64,000 nucleotides of DNA from Dyella sp. BiH032 (GCF_031954525.1 NZ_CP134867.1:2728001-2792000); one strand, 5' to 3'. Counted from the first letter of the stretch, positions 10,046-20,718 are shown. Notes: generated by a model not told the origin, from the letters alone. Translations and numbers: made by a program.

Positions 10046-12753
10046 GGGGAGCGGCGTCCACCACCTGTCCCTATTGCGGCGTGGGTTGCGGCGTATTGGC
10101 TGGCGTGGATGCCGAAGGCATTGCGCGGGTGAAGGGCGATCCGGCGCACGCGTCGAATCATGGGCGCCTGTGCGTCAAGGGCGCGGCACTGGGCGATACG
10201 GTCGGCCTGGAAGGGCGCCTGCTGCATCCGATGTTGCGCGGGGCGGACGGTGCGCTGCAGCGGGCCGGCTGGGACGAGGCGATCCGACGCGTGGCCGACG
10301 GCTTCGCGCGCATCGTCGCGGAGCATGGCCCGGACGCGGTGGCGTTCTATGTCTCCGGGCAGTTGCTGACCGAGGACTATTACGTCGTCAACAAGCTCGC
10401 CAAGGGTTATCTCGGCACCGCCAACATCGACACCAACTCGCGGCTTTGCATGTCCTCTGCCGTGGCGGGCCACAAGCGCGCGTTCGGCGAGGACGTGGTC
10501 CCCGGTTGCTACGAGGACCTGGAGCAGGCCGACGTGGTGGTGCTGGTCGGCTCCAATACAGCCTGGTGCCATCCAGTGCTGTTCCAGCGCATCGCGGCGG
10601 CGCGTGAAAGGCGCGAGGGACCGCGGCTAGTGGTGATCGATCCGCGCTTCACCGCGACTTGCGAACCGGCGGACCTGCATCTGCCGATCCGGCCCGGCAC
10701 CGACGTGCGGCTGTTCAATGGCCTGCTGTCGTTCCTGTTCCGGCATGGCGTCATCGATCCGGCCTTCATCGATGCGCATACTGACGGTTTCAACCAGGCA
10801 CTGGCGGCCGCCGAGGCGGAAGCGGGCGATCCAGCCGAGGTGGCGCGCCGCTGCGGTTTGCAGGAAGCCGACGTGCTCGCGTTCTATCGCCTGTTCGCCA
10901 GGCACGAGAAGGTGGTCACACTGTTCTCGCAGGGCGTCAACCAGTCCACCAGCGGAACGGACAAGGTCAACGCCATCATCAATTGCCATCTCGCTACCGC
11001 GCGCATTGGCCGCTCAGGCATGGGGCCGTTCTCCATCACGGGCCAGCCCAATGCGATGGGCGGTCGCGAAGTGGGCGGGCTGGCGAACATGCTCGCGGCG
11101 CACCTGGAATTGCAGGACCCAGTGCATCGGGACATCGTGCAGTCGTACTGGCAGTCCCCGCACGTGGCCGACAAGCCCGGCCTCAAGGCGGTCGAGCTGT
11201 TCGATGCGATCGGGGAGGGGCGGGTCAAGGCGGTCTGGATCATGGCGACCAATCCTGTGGTGAGTCTGCCCGACGCCGACCGCGTTCGCGCGGCGCTTGC
11301 CCGCTGCGAGCTGGTGGTGGCTTCGGACATCGTCGAGCGCACCGACACCAATGCCTTCGCTCACGTGCTGCTGCCGGCGCTGGGCTGGGGCGAGAAGAAC
11401 GGCACGGTGACCAACTCCGAGCGCCGCATCTCGAGACAGCGGCCATTCCTGTCCGCGCCGGGCGAGGCGCGCGCCGACTGGCGCGTGGTCTGCGACGTGG
11501 CGAGGCAGATGGGGTTCGGGCACGGCTTTGCCTTCGAGCATCCGCGCGACATCTTCGTCGAGCACGCGGGACTCACTGCCTTCCGCAATCACGAGGCGGC
11601 GACCGATGGCTTGCCCGCGGCGCTCAGGCGCCTGCACCTGGGAGCGCTGGCCCGGCTCGACCGGCAGGCGTACGACGCGCTCGATCCGGTGCAATGGCCG
11701 GTGACGGAAGCGGGGAGTGGCACGCCACGCCTGTTTGCGGATGGCGCTTTCAGCCATGCGGACGGACGCGCGCGCTTCGTCGCCACGGTTTCGCGCGCAC
11801 CGGCCCATGCCGTCGATCGCGAATATCCGCTGGTGCTCAACACCGGCCGCATCCGCGACCAATGGCACACCATGACGCGCACCGCGCGTTCGCCACGTCT
11901 CACCGGACACATTGGCGAACCCTTCGTCGACATGCATCCGCACGACGCGCTGCGCTCCGGTGTGCGCGACGGCGAACTGGCGCGGGTGAGCTCGCGCTGG
12001 GGGGCGATGGTCGCGCGTGTGCGGCACGGCGGCGGGATCCTGGCCGGCAGCGTGTTCGCGCCGATCCACTGGAGCGACCAGTTCGCCTCGGACGCGCGCG
12101 TCGGCGGCGTGGTGAATCCGGCGGTCGACCCGGTGTCCGGCGAACCGGAGTTCAAGCACACGCCGGTGCGGATCGAGCCCTTTCCGGTGCGTTGGTACGG
12201 CTTCGCGCTCAGTCGCCGGCCCTTGCCCGCATCGGCATTGAGCTACTGGACACTGATTCGCGGCGACCGTTTCCTGCGTTACGAACTCGCCAACCGCGAA
12301 CGGCCGGCTGACAGCGAGGCGTGGGCGCGCGCATGGCTCGGCGTGGACGACGCGCAAGCCGACTGGCTGGCCTTCGAGGATCGCGAGACCGGCGTGTATC
12401 GCGCGGCCCACGTGCGCGATGGTCGCATCGAATCCTGTTTGTTCCTGGCGGCGCAGCCACACTTGCCGTCGCGCCAGTGGCTGTCGTCCTTGTTCGGGCG
12501 CGAACGGTTGGACGAAACCGACCGCATGGCGCTGCTCTCGGGCGAGCCGCCGGGCGGAGGTGGCGACCCTGGACCGGTGGTGTGTTCCTGTTTCGGCGTG
12601 GGCCGCAACACGATTTGCGACGCCATCCGTGCCAACGATCTGGACCTGCCGGCGCAGATCACCGCGGAACTGCGCGCCGGCGGTAACTGCGGCTCCTGTA
12701 TTCCCGAACTGCGCCGGCTGATCGCCGAGACGCGCGCGACCACCGAGGCATGA
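10042..12753 (+). CDS. nasA: Assimilatory nitrate reductase, molybdopterin catalytic subunit with C-terminal BFD domain
   Basis: A 903-residue cytoplasmic molybdoenzyme. The N-terminus has the [4Fe-4S] motif CPYCGVGCG...LCVKG (residues about 9-50). The middle has bis-MGD-binding blocks such as [20 protein letters not shown]. The C-terminus, near residues 848-890, adds a BFD-like [2Fe-2S] domain ([27 protein letters not shown]), as in Klebsiella-type NasA. There is no Tat signal, consistent with assimilation rather than respiration. It reduces nitrate to nitrite for NirBD. The start overlaps the nirD stop by ATGA. No separate diaphorase subunit is present, so electrons must come from another partner. 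Confidence 0.93.
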   Translation: MRGAASTTCPYCGVGCGVLAGVDAEGIARVKGDPAHASNHGRLCVKGAALGDTVGLEGRLLHPMLRGADGALQRAGWDEAIRRVADGFARIVAEHGPDAVAFYVSGQLLTEDYYVVNKLAKGYLGTANIDTNSRLCMSSAVAGHKRAFGEDVVPGCYEDLEQADVVVLVGSNTAWCHPVLFQRIAAARERREGPRLVVIDPRFTATCEPADLHLPIRPGTDVRLFNGLLSFLFRHGVIDPAFIDAHTDGFNQALAAAEAEAGDPAEVARRCGLQEADVLAFYRLFARHEKVVTLFSQGVNQSTSGTDKVNAIINCHLATARIGRSGMGPFSITGQPNAMGGREVGGLANMLAAHLELQDPVHRDIVQSYWQSPHVADKPGLKAVELFDAIGEGRVKAVWIMATNPVVSLPDADRVRAALARCELVVASDIVERTDTNAFAHVLLPALGWGEKNGTVTNSERRISRQRPFLSAPGEARADWRVVCDVARQMGFGHGFAFEHPRDIFVEHAGLTAFRNHEAATDGLPAALRRLHLGALARLDRQAYDALDPVQWPVTEAGSGTPRLFADGAFSHADGRARFVATVSRAPAHAVDREYPLVLNTGRIRDQWHTMTRTARSPRLTGHIGEPFVDMHPHDALRSGVRDGELARVSSRWGAMVARVRHGGGILAGSVFAPIHWSDQFASDARVGGVVNPAVDPVSGEPEFKHTPVRIEPFPVRWYGFALSRRPLPASALSYWTLIRGDRFLRYELANRERPADSEAWARAWLGVDDAQADWLAFEDRETGVYRAAHVRDGRIESCLFLAAQPHLPSRQWLSSLFGRERLDETDRMALLSGEPPGGGGDPGPVVCSCFGVGRNTICDAIRANDLDLPAQITAELRAGGNCGSCIPELRRLIAETRATTEA

Positions 12754-12782
12754 GCGGCATGGAGGCAGCCGGAGGACAAGCC

Positions 12783-14228
12783 ATGAAGCTTTATCCGCTT
12801 TTCGCCGATCTGAAGGGGCTGCCGGTTCTGGTGGTCGGAGGTGGCGGCGTTGCCAGGCGCAAGGTCGTCGCGCTGTGCGAGGCGGGTGCGCTCGTCCGCG
12901 TCGGCGCGCCGCAGCTCGAGCCTGAACTGGCGGCATGGGCCGACGACGGCCGGATCGCCTGGCTGCGCGGCGCCTACGAGTCCGCCTGGCTCGATGGCGT
13001 CTGGCTGGTGGTCGCGGCCACCGACGACCGTGAACTCAATGCACGGATCGCCGCCGATGCCGGTGAGCGGCGTATCTTCGCCAATATCGTGGATGACGCG
13101 GCCTTGTCGCGCTTCCACGTGCCGGCGATCGTCGACCGTTCCCCGCTGACGATCGCCATTTCCACCGCTGGCGCAGCGCCCGCGCTGGCGAGCCGGTTGC
13201 GCGAAACGCTGGAACGCGTGGTGGACCATGCGTTCGGCGAGCTGGTCCGGTTGGCGCAGCGGCACCGCGCGCGCATCACGGGGCGATTCGTCGATCTCGC
13301 GGAGCGCCGCGGTTTCTATGGCTGGCTGCACGATGGCCCAGTGCTGTCGTTGCTCCGGCGGTCGCGTCCGCTGGATGCCGAGCGTGCACTGCTCGGTGCG
13401 TTGCAGGCACCGAGCGGCGCGGCGGCGAAAGGCTCCGTCGTCCTGGTCGGCGCCGGCCCTGGGCATCCGGGCTTGCTGACGCTCTCGGCCCTGCGCGCGC
13501 TCGGCGAAGCCGACGTGATTCTCCACGATCAACTCGTGAGCGCGGACGTGCTCGCGATGGCGCGACGCGACGCCGAGCGCATCGATGTCGGCAAGCGCTG
13601 CGGCGGTCGTCACGTGAAGCAGGAGCACACGCATCAGCTGATGCTCATGCATGCGCGCGCCGGGCGGCGGGTCGTGCGCCTGAAGGGCGGCGATCCGTTT
13701 GTGTTCGGTCGCGGTGGTGAGGAGCTGGCCTTTCTGCGCCGGCATGGCGTGGACGTCGAGATCGTGCCGGGGGTGACGGCCGCCGTGGCCTGCGCGGCAT
13801 TCGCGGGCATTCCGCTCACGCATCGCGATCATGCGCAGTCGGTATGCCTGGCCACGGCACATGGCAAGGATGTGGCCGATACATTGAGCGGGTCAGTGCT
13901 CGCCAATGCGCGCCAGACGCTGGCCGTCTACATGGGCGTGGAAAAGCTGGAGATGCTTGCGGCGCAGCTGCTCGCGCACGGGCGCGCCGCGGATACGCCG
14001 GTGGCGCTGGTGGAAAACGGTACCTTGCCCCGGCAGCGCGTGGTCGCCGGCGTCCTGCGCGATCTGCCGGCGCTCGCCAAGCAGCATGCCGTCGCGACGC
14101 CCGCCTTGTTGATCGTGGGCGAAGTGGCCGCGTATGCGCGCGAACACACCTGGTTCGGCGAGCTGGTGGATGCGCCGAAGGGCGCGATGCCGTCAGTCGC
14201 CGAGGAAGCCTGCATGGAAGTTGCCTGA
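12783..14228 (+). CDS. cysG: Sirohaem synthase (multifunctional CysG)
   Basis: A 481-residue protein. Residues 1-200 are the precorrin-2 dehydrogenase/ferrochelatase part ([15 protein letters not shown]). Residues 215-460 are the uroporphyrinogen-III methyltransferase part, with [35 protein letters not shown] and [23 protein letters not shown]. It makes the sirohaem needed by NirB. I chose the ATG at 12783 because GGAGG precedes it by 7 nt and the family begins with MKLYPLF-like residues; in-frame upstream starts have no such support. Confidence 0.95.
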   Translation: MKLYPLFADLKGLPVLVVGGGGVARRKVVALCEAGALVRVGAPQLEPELAAWADDGRIAWLRGAYESAWLDGVWLVVAATDDRELNARIAADAGERRIFANIVDDAALSRFHVPAIVDRSPLTIAISTAGAAPALASRLRETLERVVDHAFGELVRLAQRHRARITGRFVDLAERRGFYGWLHDGPVLSLLRRSRPLDAERALLGALQAPSGAAAKGSVVLVGAGPGHPGLLTLSALRALGEADVILHDQLVSADVLAMARRDAERIDVGKRCGGRHVKQEHTHQLMLMHARAGRRVVRLKGGDPFVFGRGGEELAFLRRHGVDVEIVPGVTAAVACAAFAGIPLTHRDHAQSVCLATAHGKDVADTLSGSVLANARQTLAVYMGVEKLEMLAAQLLAHGRAADTPVALVENGTLPRQRVVAGVLRDLPALAKQHAVATPALLIVGEVAAYAREHTWFGELVDAPKGAMPSVAEEACMEVA

Positions 14229-14264
14229 GCATGCGTGGCGTCTCGTTCCATGCGGAGGCGGTCG

Positions 14265-15104
14265 ATGGGTGGGGGTAGCGCGCTCGAGCCTTCGCTGACC
14301 GGCCGCAGCGTCGCGGTGCCGGAATCGCGCGAGCTGGATGTGTTCGCCGCGTTGCTGGAGCGCCGCGGTGCGACGGTGCTGCGCTGCCCGCTCGTCGACA
14401 TCCGCGATGCGCCGGACCCTGCGCCACTGCTCGACTGGCTGCGCATGTTCAATGCGGGCGGCTGTGACGACCTGGTGCTGTTCACTGGCGAAGGTCTGCG
14501 CCGGCTGCTCGGCGTGCTGGAGCGGCATGCGCCCGGCGAGCGTGCGCCTTTCGTCGAAAGGCTCGCGCAGGTGCGCATCGTCGCACGCGGTCCCAAGCCG
14601 GGCAGGGTGCTGCGCGAGCTGGGCCTGCGGCCGGACCTGATCGCGGACCCGGCCACCACGGCAGGTGTGATCGCCTGCCTCGGCGGACTCGACCTGCGCG
14701 GGCGCCGGGTGGGCGTGCAGCTCTATGGCACCGAGCCGAACGAGCCGCTGATGGCCTTTCTCGCTGGGGCGGGCGTGCAGGTCTTTCCGGTGGCTCCGTA
14801 CCGTTATGCCGACGCGGCGGACGATGCGGAAGTCATGGCGCTGGTGGAGCGCATGCGCCAGGGAGCCGTCGATGCCATCGCATTCACCAGCCTGCAGCAG
14901 GTGGAGCGCCTGTTCCGGCTCGGGGAGGCGCAAGGGCAGGGCGCCGATGTGCGCGAGGCGTTGTCGCGCGCGGTGGTGGCCGCTGTCGGGCCACTGGTTG
15001 CCGAAGCCTTGGCGCGGCACGGTATCCATGCGCAGGTGGTGCCAGCCGGTAGCTATTACATGAAGCCGCTGGTGACGGCACTGACCGGCGCACTCGCGCG
15101 ATAA
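14265..15104 (+). CDS. Uroporphyrinogen-III synthase-like protein (HemD family)
   Basis: A 279-residue protein with the two-lobed HemD pattern: RSVAVPESRELDVFAALLERRG at the start, a central GRRVGVQLYG block, then VDAIAFTSLQQVERLF and VVAAVGPLVAEAL near the end. It probably closes hydroxymethylbilane to uroporphyrinogen III, the substrate of CysG. Its place at the end of the nitrate operon fits a dedicated boost to sirohaem supply; a housekeeping hemD is presumably elsewhere. The ATG at 14265 has GGAGG six bases upstream and is preferred over in-frame starts at 14235 and 14250. Confidence 0.8.
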   Translation: MGGGSALEPSLTGRSVAVPESRELDVFAALLERRGATVLRCPLVDIRDAPDPAPLLDWLRMFNAGGCDDLVLFTGEGLRRLLGVLERHAPGERAPFVERLAQVRIVARGPKPGRVLRELGLRPDLIADPATTAGVIACLGGLDLRGRRVGVQLYGTEPNEPLMAFLAGAGVQVFPVAPYRYADAADDAEVMALVERMRQGAVDAIAFTSLQQVERLFRLGEAQGQGADVREALSRAVVAAVGPLVAEALARHGIHAQVVPAGSYYMKPLVTALTGALAR

Positions 15105-15116
15105 CACCGGGGCGGC

Positions 15117-15153
15117 GCGGCGTTTCCACGCACCAGGTGCGCAGAAACGCCGC
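15117..15153. terminator. Bidirectional hairpin between convergent genes
   Basis: The 10-bp perfect inverted repeat GCGGCGTTTC (15117-15126) / GAAACGCCGC (15144-15153) encloses a nested GCACC-A-GGTGC. It sits between the convergent ends of the HemD-like gene and the GH39 gene. There is no clear T tract, so Rho-independent function is likely but unproven. Confidence 0.6.
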
Positions 15154-15162
15154 GGCTCAGGC

Positions 15163-16716
15163 TCAGCGCAGTTCGACCACCACCAGGCCTTGTGGCGGCA
15201 CGTCGATGCTCAGACGATCGTTGGGCAGCGGGAGCTGTTCCGGTGCGGCAAGCTTGCCCGCCTTGCGCAGTTCCTGGATCTGCTCGCGGCTCGGCCAGTC
15301 CGGACGGCCCATCTTGTCGAAGGCGGCAACGGCGTTGCCGTGGTCCTGGTCCAGGCGCCACGCCGTGGCCTGCGCACCGGCCTTCAGATGCTTCAGGTCG
15401 ACCTCGAAATGCTTCGACGGGCCGGAAGGCACGCCGGGTGTGTAGCGGTCGGTGTCGCCGAGCGGCGCCGTGTAGTTCCACAGCGCGAGCACCACAGTGC
15501 CGTCGGGGCGGCGCGTGGCGAGCGCGCTGTCGGTCTTCAGCGGCAACTGCGTGTCGCCGAGCTTGTGCAGCATGGCGAAGGCATTGAAGGCCGGCTTTTC
15601 GATGCGGTCTGCGGCGATCAGGCCGAAGCCGCCGTAGAAGGGGTTCTTCACCACGCCCTGTTCGTCGAATACGTCGGAGAACGACCAGAAGCTCATCAGC
15701 TCCACCTTGCCTGCGCAGGCGCGAATGGTGTTGGCCATCCACGGGCCCATGAACACGGTATCGGTGACGTTGGCCAGGTTGGCGTAGGACGCGTTGTATT
15801 CGCTGTAGACCAGCGGCAGCTGCGGGAAGGGCGAGGCGGCGATTTCCTTGTGCGACTTGTCGACCGCGCGGCACACCATGTCGCGACGGACGATCTTCTC
15901 GGTGGTCTTGAAGACGTTGTCGGCGGTGTCGTCGCCGTAGACGTGCGTGCTGACGAAATCGATCGGCGTGCCGCTCTGCTTCACGTGCTGGAGGAACTCC
16001 GGCAGCCACGCGGCCTGGGCCGTGGCCGGGCCGCCGACGCGCAACCGCGGGTTGACCGCTTTCAGGACGCGGGCAGTGCGGTCGTACAGCTCGTAATAGG
16101 TGGGCTTCTCGGGCTTGCCGCCCCAGAAGGCGAGATTGGGTTCGTTCCACACCTCGAAGTACCAGCTCGACACTTCCTCGATGCCATAGCGCTCGATCAC
16201 ATGCTCGGTGAAGGCGCGGACCAGCGCTTCCCATTCGGCCCAGTCCTTCGGCGGCATCACGTTGGGGTGGTACCAGAAGTCATGGTGGCTGGCCGGCTCG
16301 GTGCTCATCTCCGGCGGCATGAAGCCCAATTCGACGAAGGGCTTGACGCCGCGGTCCAGCAGGCCGTCGTAGACCTGGTCGATATAGCTGAAGTTGAAAT
16401 GCAGCTTGCCCTGCGGGTCGCGCCAGGCCGCGCCCATGTCGCGGTCGAAGATGCCGTGGAAGCGGATGTAGCTGAAGCCGGTGGCGGCCTTCACCGCTTC
16501 GAGGTCCTTGCGGTAGTCGTCGCGCAACGCCAGCACTGCGCGGCCGGAGCCGAACATCTGTTCCCAGAAGTGCGGCAGCGGCGTGCCCTTGGCCGAGGCG
16601 TCGACCTGCAGCCGCACCGTCTCGTCGCCCGCGGGGGCGGCGTGCATGGGGCTGGCAAGGGCGAGACAGATGGCAACACAGGCAGCCATGCGGCGAAGCG
16701 GGGAAGGGGTGGACAT
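15163..16716 (-). CDS. Glycoside hydrolase family 39 (beta-xylosidase-like), secreted
   Basis: A 517-residue protein with a Sec-type signal peptide (residues about 1-26, ending SPMHAAPA). The (beta/alpha)8 domain shows the family's acid/base glutamate in WNEPNL (E192) and the nucleophile glutamate in LVYSEYNASY (E306). It should release xylose from xylo-oligosaccharides, outside the cytoplasm. The start at 16716 has AAGGA six bases upstream. It is divergent from a GH43 gene and shares with it a LacI-family-type palindrome at 16768-16781, so the two are probably co-regulated in arabinoxylan use. Confidence 0.88.
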   Translation of the reverse strand: MSTPSPLRRMAACVAICLALASPMHAAPAGDETVRLQVDASAKGTPLPHFWEQMFGSGRAVLALRDDYRKDLEAVKAATGFSYIRFHGIFDRDMGAAWRDPQGKLHFNFSYIDQVYDGLLDRGVKPFVELGFMPPEMSTEPASHHDFWYHPNVMPPKDWAEWEALVRAFTEHVIERYGIEEVSSWYFEVWNEPNLAFWGGKPEKPTYYELYDRTARVLKAVNPRLRVGGPATAQAAWLPEFLQHVKQSGTPIDFVSTHVYGDDTADNVFKTTEKIVRRDMVCRAVDKSHKEIAASPFPQLPLVYSEYNASYANLANVTDTVFMGPWMANTIRACAGKVELMSFWSFSDVFDEQGVVKNPFYGGFGLIAADRIEKPAFNAFAMLHKLGDTQLPLKTDSALATRRPDGTVVLALWNYTAPLGDTDRYTPGVPSGPSKHFEVDLKHLKAGAQATAWRLDQDHGNAVAAFDKMGRPDWPSREQIQELRKAGKLAAPEQLPLPNDRLSIDVPPQGLVVVELR

Positions 16717-16767
16717 CGCGGTTCCTTCGACGGGTGGGGTGGTCGGCCAGGCTTGGCCTGGCTAGGA

Positions 16768-16781
16768 TGTAAACGTTTACA
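16768..16781. promoter_or_regulatory. LacI/GalR-family operator palindrome
   Basis: TGTAAACGTTTACA is a perfect 14-bp palindrome with the central CG typical of LacI/GalR-type operators. It lies between the divergent GH39 and GH43 genes, 52 bp and 88 bp from their start codons. No LacI-family gene is in this window. Confidence 0.7.
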
Positions 16782-16868
16782 CGGCAAGGATGGGAGTCTC
16801 TTACAGACCGGTCCGTCCAATCAATACGTCGCGTACCGCGTGGCACCCATCGAGGAGTCGATCCATTC

Positions 16869-18746
16869 ATGCCTGCACCGACCAGCTCACGTTTCGCTGC
16901 TTCGCGGTTTCGCCGCGCGACGGGGCATGGCCTGCTGGCGCTCGCCGGCATGCTGGCGGCGCAGGCGATGCCGTCCGCCGAGGCGAAGGAGCGGGCGGGA
17001 AGCACCTGGGCCAACCCGGTGGACATCGACTACCGCTACAACTTCGAGCAGATGAATCAGGGCATTTCCTATCGCACCGGGGCCGACCCCGCGGTGGTGC
17101 GTTATGGCGACGCCTACTATCTGTTTCTCACCTTGGCCGACGGCTACTGGCGCTCCACGGACTTACTGCATTGGCAATTCGTCGCACCGGATCGCTGGCC
17201 GTTCGACAGCGAGGTGGCGCCGGCCACGCTGGTCGCCGACGGCAAGCTTTTCCTCATGCAATCGGCGACCGCCGAACGCCCGCTGCTGGTCTCCACCGAC
17301 CCGGCGCACGGACGATGGGAGTTCTGGACGCGGCAATTGCCACCCGTGCCTGGGGCCGTTTCCAGCGCGACCGAATACCGTATCCAACCGGGCGAGCTGC
17401 CGCCGGGGCCGTGGGACCCGGGCCTGTTCCAGGACGAGGACGGCAAGACCTATCTGTACTGGGGTTCGTCCAGCGTCTATCCGCTCTATGCCGCGCAGAT
17501 CGACCTGAGGCTGGGCGATGAAGTGGAAGGCGAGGGCAAGCGGCTGGCCTTCGTCGGCGAACCGAAGGCGCTGTTCAAACTGCAGCCCGAGGCGCATGGC
17601 TGGGAGCGCTTCGGCCAGGACCATGCCGATGAAAACACCAGGCCATTCATGGAAGGGGCGTGGATGAATCGCCACGGCGGCCGCTACTACCTGCAGTACG
17701 CCGCACCCGGCACCGAGCACAATGCCTACGGCACCGGCGTCTACGTCGGCACAGGGCCGCTCGGGCCGTTCGAGTACGCGCCATACAACCCCGTCGGCGA
17801 GAAACCCGGTGGTTTTGTGGTAGGCGCGGGGCATGGTTCCACGTTCCAGGACGCCTATGGCAACTGGTGGAACACCGGTACGTCCTGGGTCGGCAGCAAT
17901 TGGGCCTTCGAGCGGCGCGTCGGTCTCTACCGCGCGGGGTTCCACGCGGATGGGCAGATGTGGGTGGACACGCGGTTCGGCGATTTCCCGCAGCGCATGC
18001 CCGATCATCGCCTGAGGGACGACGAAGACACCTTCGCCGGCTGGATGCTGCTTTCGTACCGCAAGGCCGCCACGGCCTCGTCTTCGCTGCCGGAGCACCC
18101 GGCAACCGCCGCCACGGACGAGGATGTGCGCACGTTCTGGGTGGCGGGGCGCAACGCACTGGGCGAGACGCTCACCGTCGACCTCGGTGGCGAGCGTACG
18201 GTGAGGGCGGTGCAGGTGAACTATGCGGATTACCGGTCCGAGCGTTACGGCAACGCCCCTGACATCGTCGCCCGATTCCGCATCCAGGGCTCGCGCGATG
18301 GCGAGCACTGGGAGACCCTGGCCGACCTGTCACACGAGACGCGCGATCGCCCCAATGCCTATCTGGAGCTGTCGCGCCCGGCGCGCCTTCGTTATGTCCG
18401 TTATGTCCACGAACACGTCGGTGCGCGCACGCTCGCCATCGCCGACTTGCGCGTGTTCGGCCGTGCCGATGGGCCGCCACCGCCCGCACCAGCAAAGGTG
18501 ACCGTGCGGCGGAGCGCCGACGGGCGCGATGCCGACATCGCCTGGACGGCGGTACCAGGTGCGGTCGGCTACAACGTGCGCTGGGGGGTGGCGAACGATC
18601 GGCTGCATTCCACGTATCAGCGTTTCGCCGATCAGCCGACGCACTTCACCTTGCGTTCCTTGAACAAGGGCGTGCATTACGTCGTGGCGGTGGAGGCATT
18701 CGACGAGCGCGGCGTGTCGGTGCTGTCGGAGATTCGGTCGCTTTGA
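16869..18746 (+). CDS. Glycoside hydrolase family 43 with C-terminal discoidin-like and Fn3-like domains
   Basis: A 625-residue secreted protein with an N-terminal signal sequence (cleavage after about residue 39, MPSAEA). The five-bladed propeller domain carries the GH43 triad: base Asp in TGADPAVVRYGDAYYLF, pKa-tuning Asp in GPWDPGLFQDEDG, and acid Glu in FMEGAWMNRHGGRYYLQYA. After it comes a beta-sandwich (LTVDLGGERTVRAVQVNYAD to LRVFGRADG, about 435-535) like the F5/8 type C carbohydrate-binding fold, then an Fn3-like module (about 540-625). It likely removes arabinose or xylose from arabinoxylan. It is divergent from the GH39 gene. Confidence 0.88.
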   Translation: MPAPTSSRFAASRFRRATGHGLLALAGMLAAQAMPSAEAKERAGSTWANPVDIDYRYNFEQMNQGISYRTGADPAVVRYGDAYYLFLTLADGYWRSTDLLHWQFVAPDRWPFDSEVAPATLVADGKLFLMQSATAERPLLVSTDPAHGRWEFWTRQLPPVPGAVSSATEYRIQPGELPPGPWDPGLFQDEDGKTYLYWGSSSVYPLYAAQIDLRLGDEVEGEGKRLAFVGEPKALFKLQPEAHGWERFGQDHADENTRPFMEGAWMNRHGGRYYLQYAAPGTEHNAYGTGVYVGTGPLGPFEYAPYNPVGEKPGGFVVGAGHGSTFQDAYGNWWNTGTSWVGSNWAFERRVGLYRAGFHADGQMWVDTRFGDFPQRMPDHRLRDDEDTFAGWMLLSYRKAATASSSLPEHPATAATDEDVRTFWVAGRNALGETLTVDLGGERTVRAVQVNYADYRSERYGNAPDIVARFRIQGSRDGEHWETLADLSHETRDRPNAYLELSRPARLRYVRYVHEHVGARTLAIADLRVFGRADGPPPPAPAKVTVRRSADGRDADIAWTAVPGAVGYNVRWGVANDRLHSTYQRFADQPTHFTLRSLNKGVHYVVAVEAFDERGVSVLSEIRSL

Positions 18747-18813
18747 ACAAGGCTGGCGGTGCGTGCAGCGGGCGAGGGGGCGCGGTACGGCATGCCTTCG
18801 AGGGGCGGGCGGG

Positions 18814-19659
18814 TCAGAGCGAGCCGGCGGAATCGACCAGTACCTGCTCCAGCGCTTCGGCGGCTTTCGACAGGGAAGGATGCCGGTCGATGACGTAATC
18901 CAGCGAGCCCAAGTCGGGCAGATCCTCGAGTCGCGTCAGGCCATCGGGCATGGCGTAGCCTGTGAAGGCGCTGACGCCAAGGCCGGCCATCACTGCGGCA
19001 TGGATCACCACGATGCTGCTGCTGACCACCGCCACGCGATAGGGACGGCCTGCCGCCTTCAGCGCCTCGAAGATGCGTGTCCGGGTAACGCTGGGTTCGG
19101 GGTGCACGGCCAAGGAAAGTACTTGGTCCGCGCCACGCTCCGGCGTGACCGCGCTGCCGCACCAATGCAGCGGTTCGGTGCGTACGACGCGACCGCGCTG
19201 GCTGCCGCTGAGCCGCTTGGCGAAGACCAGGTCGTGCCGGTCTTCGTCCAGTTCGCGGAACAGGTCTCCGCTGAGGCCCGTGCGTATCACCAGTTCCACC
19301 TCGGGGTTGCGCTGCACGAAGCTGGCCAGTGCCGTGGCCAGGCGTGACGAGGCGAAATCTTCGGGCAGGCCGAGGCGCACTGTGCCGTTCAAGGGCGGTC
19401 CGCACACCGAGGTCATCGCTTCGTCCATCAATTGGAGGATCTGCGCGGCATAACGTTGCAGCGTTTCGCCGCCGGGCGACAGGCGCACGTTACGCGTATC
19501 GCGCTCGAACAGCGGCCGCCCCACCAGTTCCTCCAGCCGGCGGATGTGCTGGCTGATAGTCGATTGCGACAGATAGAGCTGCTCGGCGGCGCCGGTAAAG
19601 CTGCCGGCGCGAGCCACGGCGGCGAAAGTGCGTAAGAGTTCGGTGGGCAATGGACGCAT
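18814..19659 (-). CDS. LysR-family transcriptional regulator
   Basis: A 281-residue regulator. The N-terminal winged helix (LRTFAAVARAGSFTGAAEQL, SQSTISQHIRRLEELVGRPLF) is standard LysR, followed by a periplasmic-binding-like effector domain (GTVRLGLPEDFASSRLATAL onwards). I start it at the ATG at 19659; an in-frame TTG at 19671 is less likely. It is divergent from the secreted alpha/beta hydrolase gene at 19815, which it probably controls. Confidence 0.88.
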   Translation of the reverse strand: MRPLPTELLRTFAAVARAGSFTGAAEQLYLSQSTISQHIRRLEELVGRPLFERDTRNVRLSPGGETLQRYAAQILQLMDEAMTSVCGPPLNGTVRLGLPEDFASSRLATALASFVQRNPEVELVIRTGLSGDLFRELDEDRHDLVFAKRLSGSQRGRVVRTEPLHWCGSAVTPERGADQVLSLAVHPEPSVTRTRIFEALKAAGRPYRVAVVSSSIVVIHAAVMAGLGVSAFTGYAMPDGLTRLEDLPDLGSLDYVIDRHPSLSKAAEALEQVLVDSAGSL

Positions 19660-19814
19660 TGGGAAATCCAATCAATCGTCTCGGGAAACGTCATGAATCG
19701 CCGCGTTACGCCCAGGGCCGTCCGCGCGAAACCTTTCTTGCGAGCCCGCCGGGCTTGCCGCCATCGGCCATCGCCCGGCGACTTACGTCCATAAAACGCT
19801 CCGAGGATACCCCC

Positions 19815-20588
19815 ATGAACCGCAAATTCCTTCAAGGCCTGGCCGCCACGGCCGCATTGATCGCCGGCTCCGCTGCCGTACCGGCGATGGCCGCGCCCGT
19901 GCGCAACATCGTGCTGGTCCACGGCGCCTGGGTGAATGGCAACGGCTGGAAGCCGGTGTACGACATCCTGGTCAAGGACGGCTACCGCGTCTCGGTGGCC
20001 GAGCATCCGCTGACGTCCTTCGCGGACGACGTGACGGCGGTCAAGCGCATCGTCGACATGCAGGACGGGCCCGCGATCCTGGTCGGGCACAGCTACGGCG
20101 GCGCGCTGATTACCGACGTCGGTAACGATCCGAAGGTGGCCGGCCTCGTGTACATCGCGGCCCATGCCCTGGACCAGGGCGAAACCGAAGTCGCCAATGG
20201 CAAGCGTTATCCCAGCGAGACCAGCAAGACAACGGATATCAAGAAGACCGCCGACGGGTTTCTCTACCTGGATCCCTCGAAGTATCCGGCGGACTTCGCG
20301 GCCGACCTGCCGCCCGCACAGGCGCGTTTCGAAGCTGACGCGCAGGAGCTGACCGCCGCCTCCGTCTTCAGCGCACCGGCCGGGCAGCCTGCCTGGAAGA
20401 CCAAGCCGACCTGGTACGCCGTCGCCACCGCCGACCGCATCATCAATCCCGACCTCGAACGGATGTACGCCCGCCGCGCCCATGCCCACACCATCGAGAT
20501 CCAAGGCGCGAGCCATTCGGTGTACGAGTCGCACCCGAAGGAGGTGGCGGCGCTGATCGAGCAGGCGGCGGAACGGTCGATGCCGTAA
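19815..20588 (+). CDS. Secreted alpha/beta hydrolase (esterase-like)
   Basis: A 257-residue protein with a signal peptide (residues 1-27, ending PAMAA). The hydrolase core shows the oxyanion motif VLVHGAWVNGNGW and the nucleophile elbow LVGHSYGGAL (Ser near 97). The catalytic His lies in IQGASHSVYES near the C-terminus, and an acidic residue in ATADRIINPDLE. It resembles small RutD/salicylate-esterase-like hydrolases often found in environmental bacteria; the substrate is unknown. A LysR gene is divergent, and a strong hairpin follows the stop. Confidence 0.85.
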   Translation: MNRKFLQGLAATAALIAGSAAVPAMAAPVRNIVLVHGAWVNGNGWKPVYDILVKDGYRVSVAEHPLTSFADDVTAVKRIVDMQDGPAILVGHSYGGALITDVGNDPKVAGLVYIAAHALDQGETEVANGKRYPSETSKTTDIKKTADGFLYLDPSKYPADFAADLPPAQARFEADAQELTAASVFSAPAGQPAWKTKPTWYAVATADRIINPDLERMYARRAHAHTIEIQGASHSVYESHPKEVAALIEQAAERSMP

Positions 20589-20596
20589 AGGGGCGT

Positions 20597-20633
20597 GGCG
20601 CGGAAGCTGCCTTGGCAGGGTGGCTTCCGCGCC
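20597..20633 (+). terminator. Hairpin terminator after the alpha/beta hydrolase
   Basis: An 11-bp perfect inverted repeat GGCGCGGAAGC (20597-20607) / GCTTCCGCGCC (20623-20633) begins 8 bp after the stop codon. No long T tract follows. Confidence 0.65.
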
Positions 20634-20718
20634 GCTGGGAGGCTTCATCCCTCGTCATTTGAATTTGTCGGACAATTAGACAACACTCCGGAAATCGCTA
20701 CAGCCCGCGAGTGATTGC

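Noticed and set aside
11014..12936. 640-codon minus-strand open frame antisense to the nitrate reductase
   Set aside because: Shadow frame; no motif, and the opposite strand carries a well-supported molybdoenzyme.
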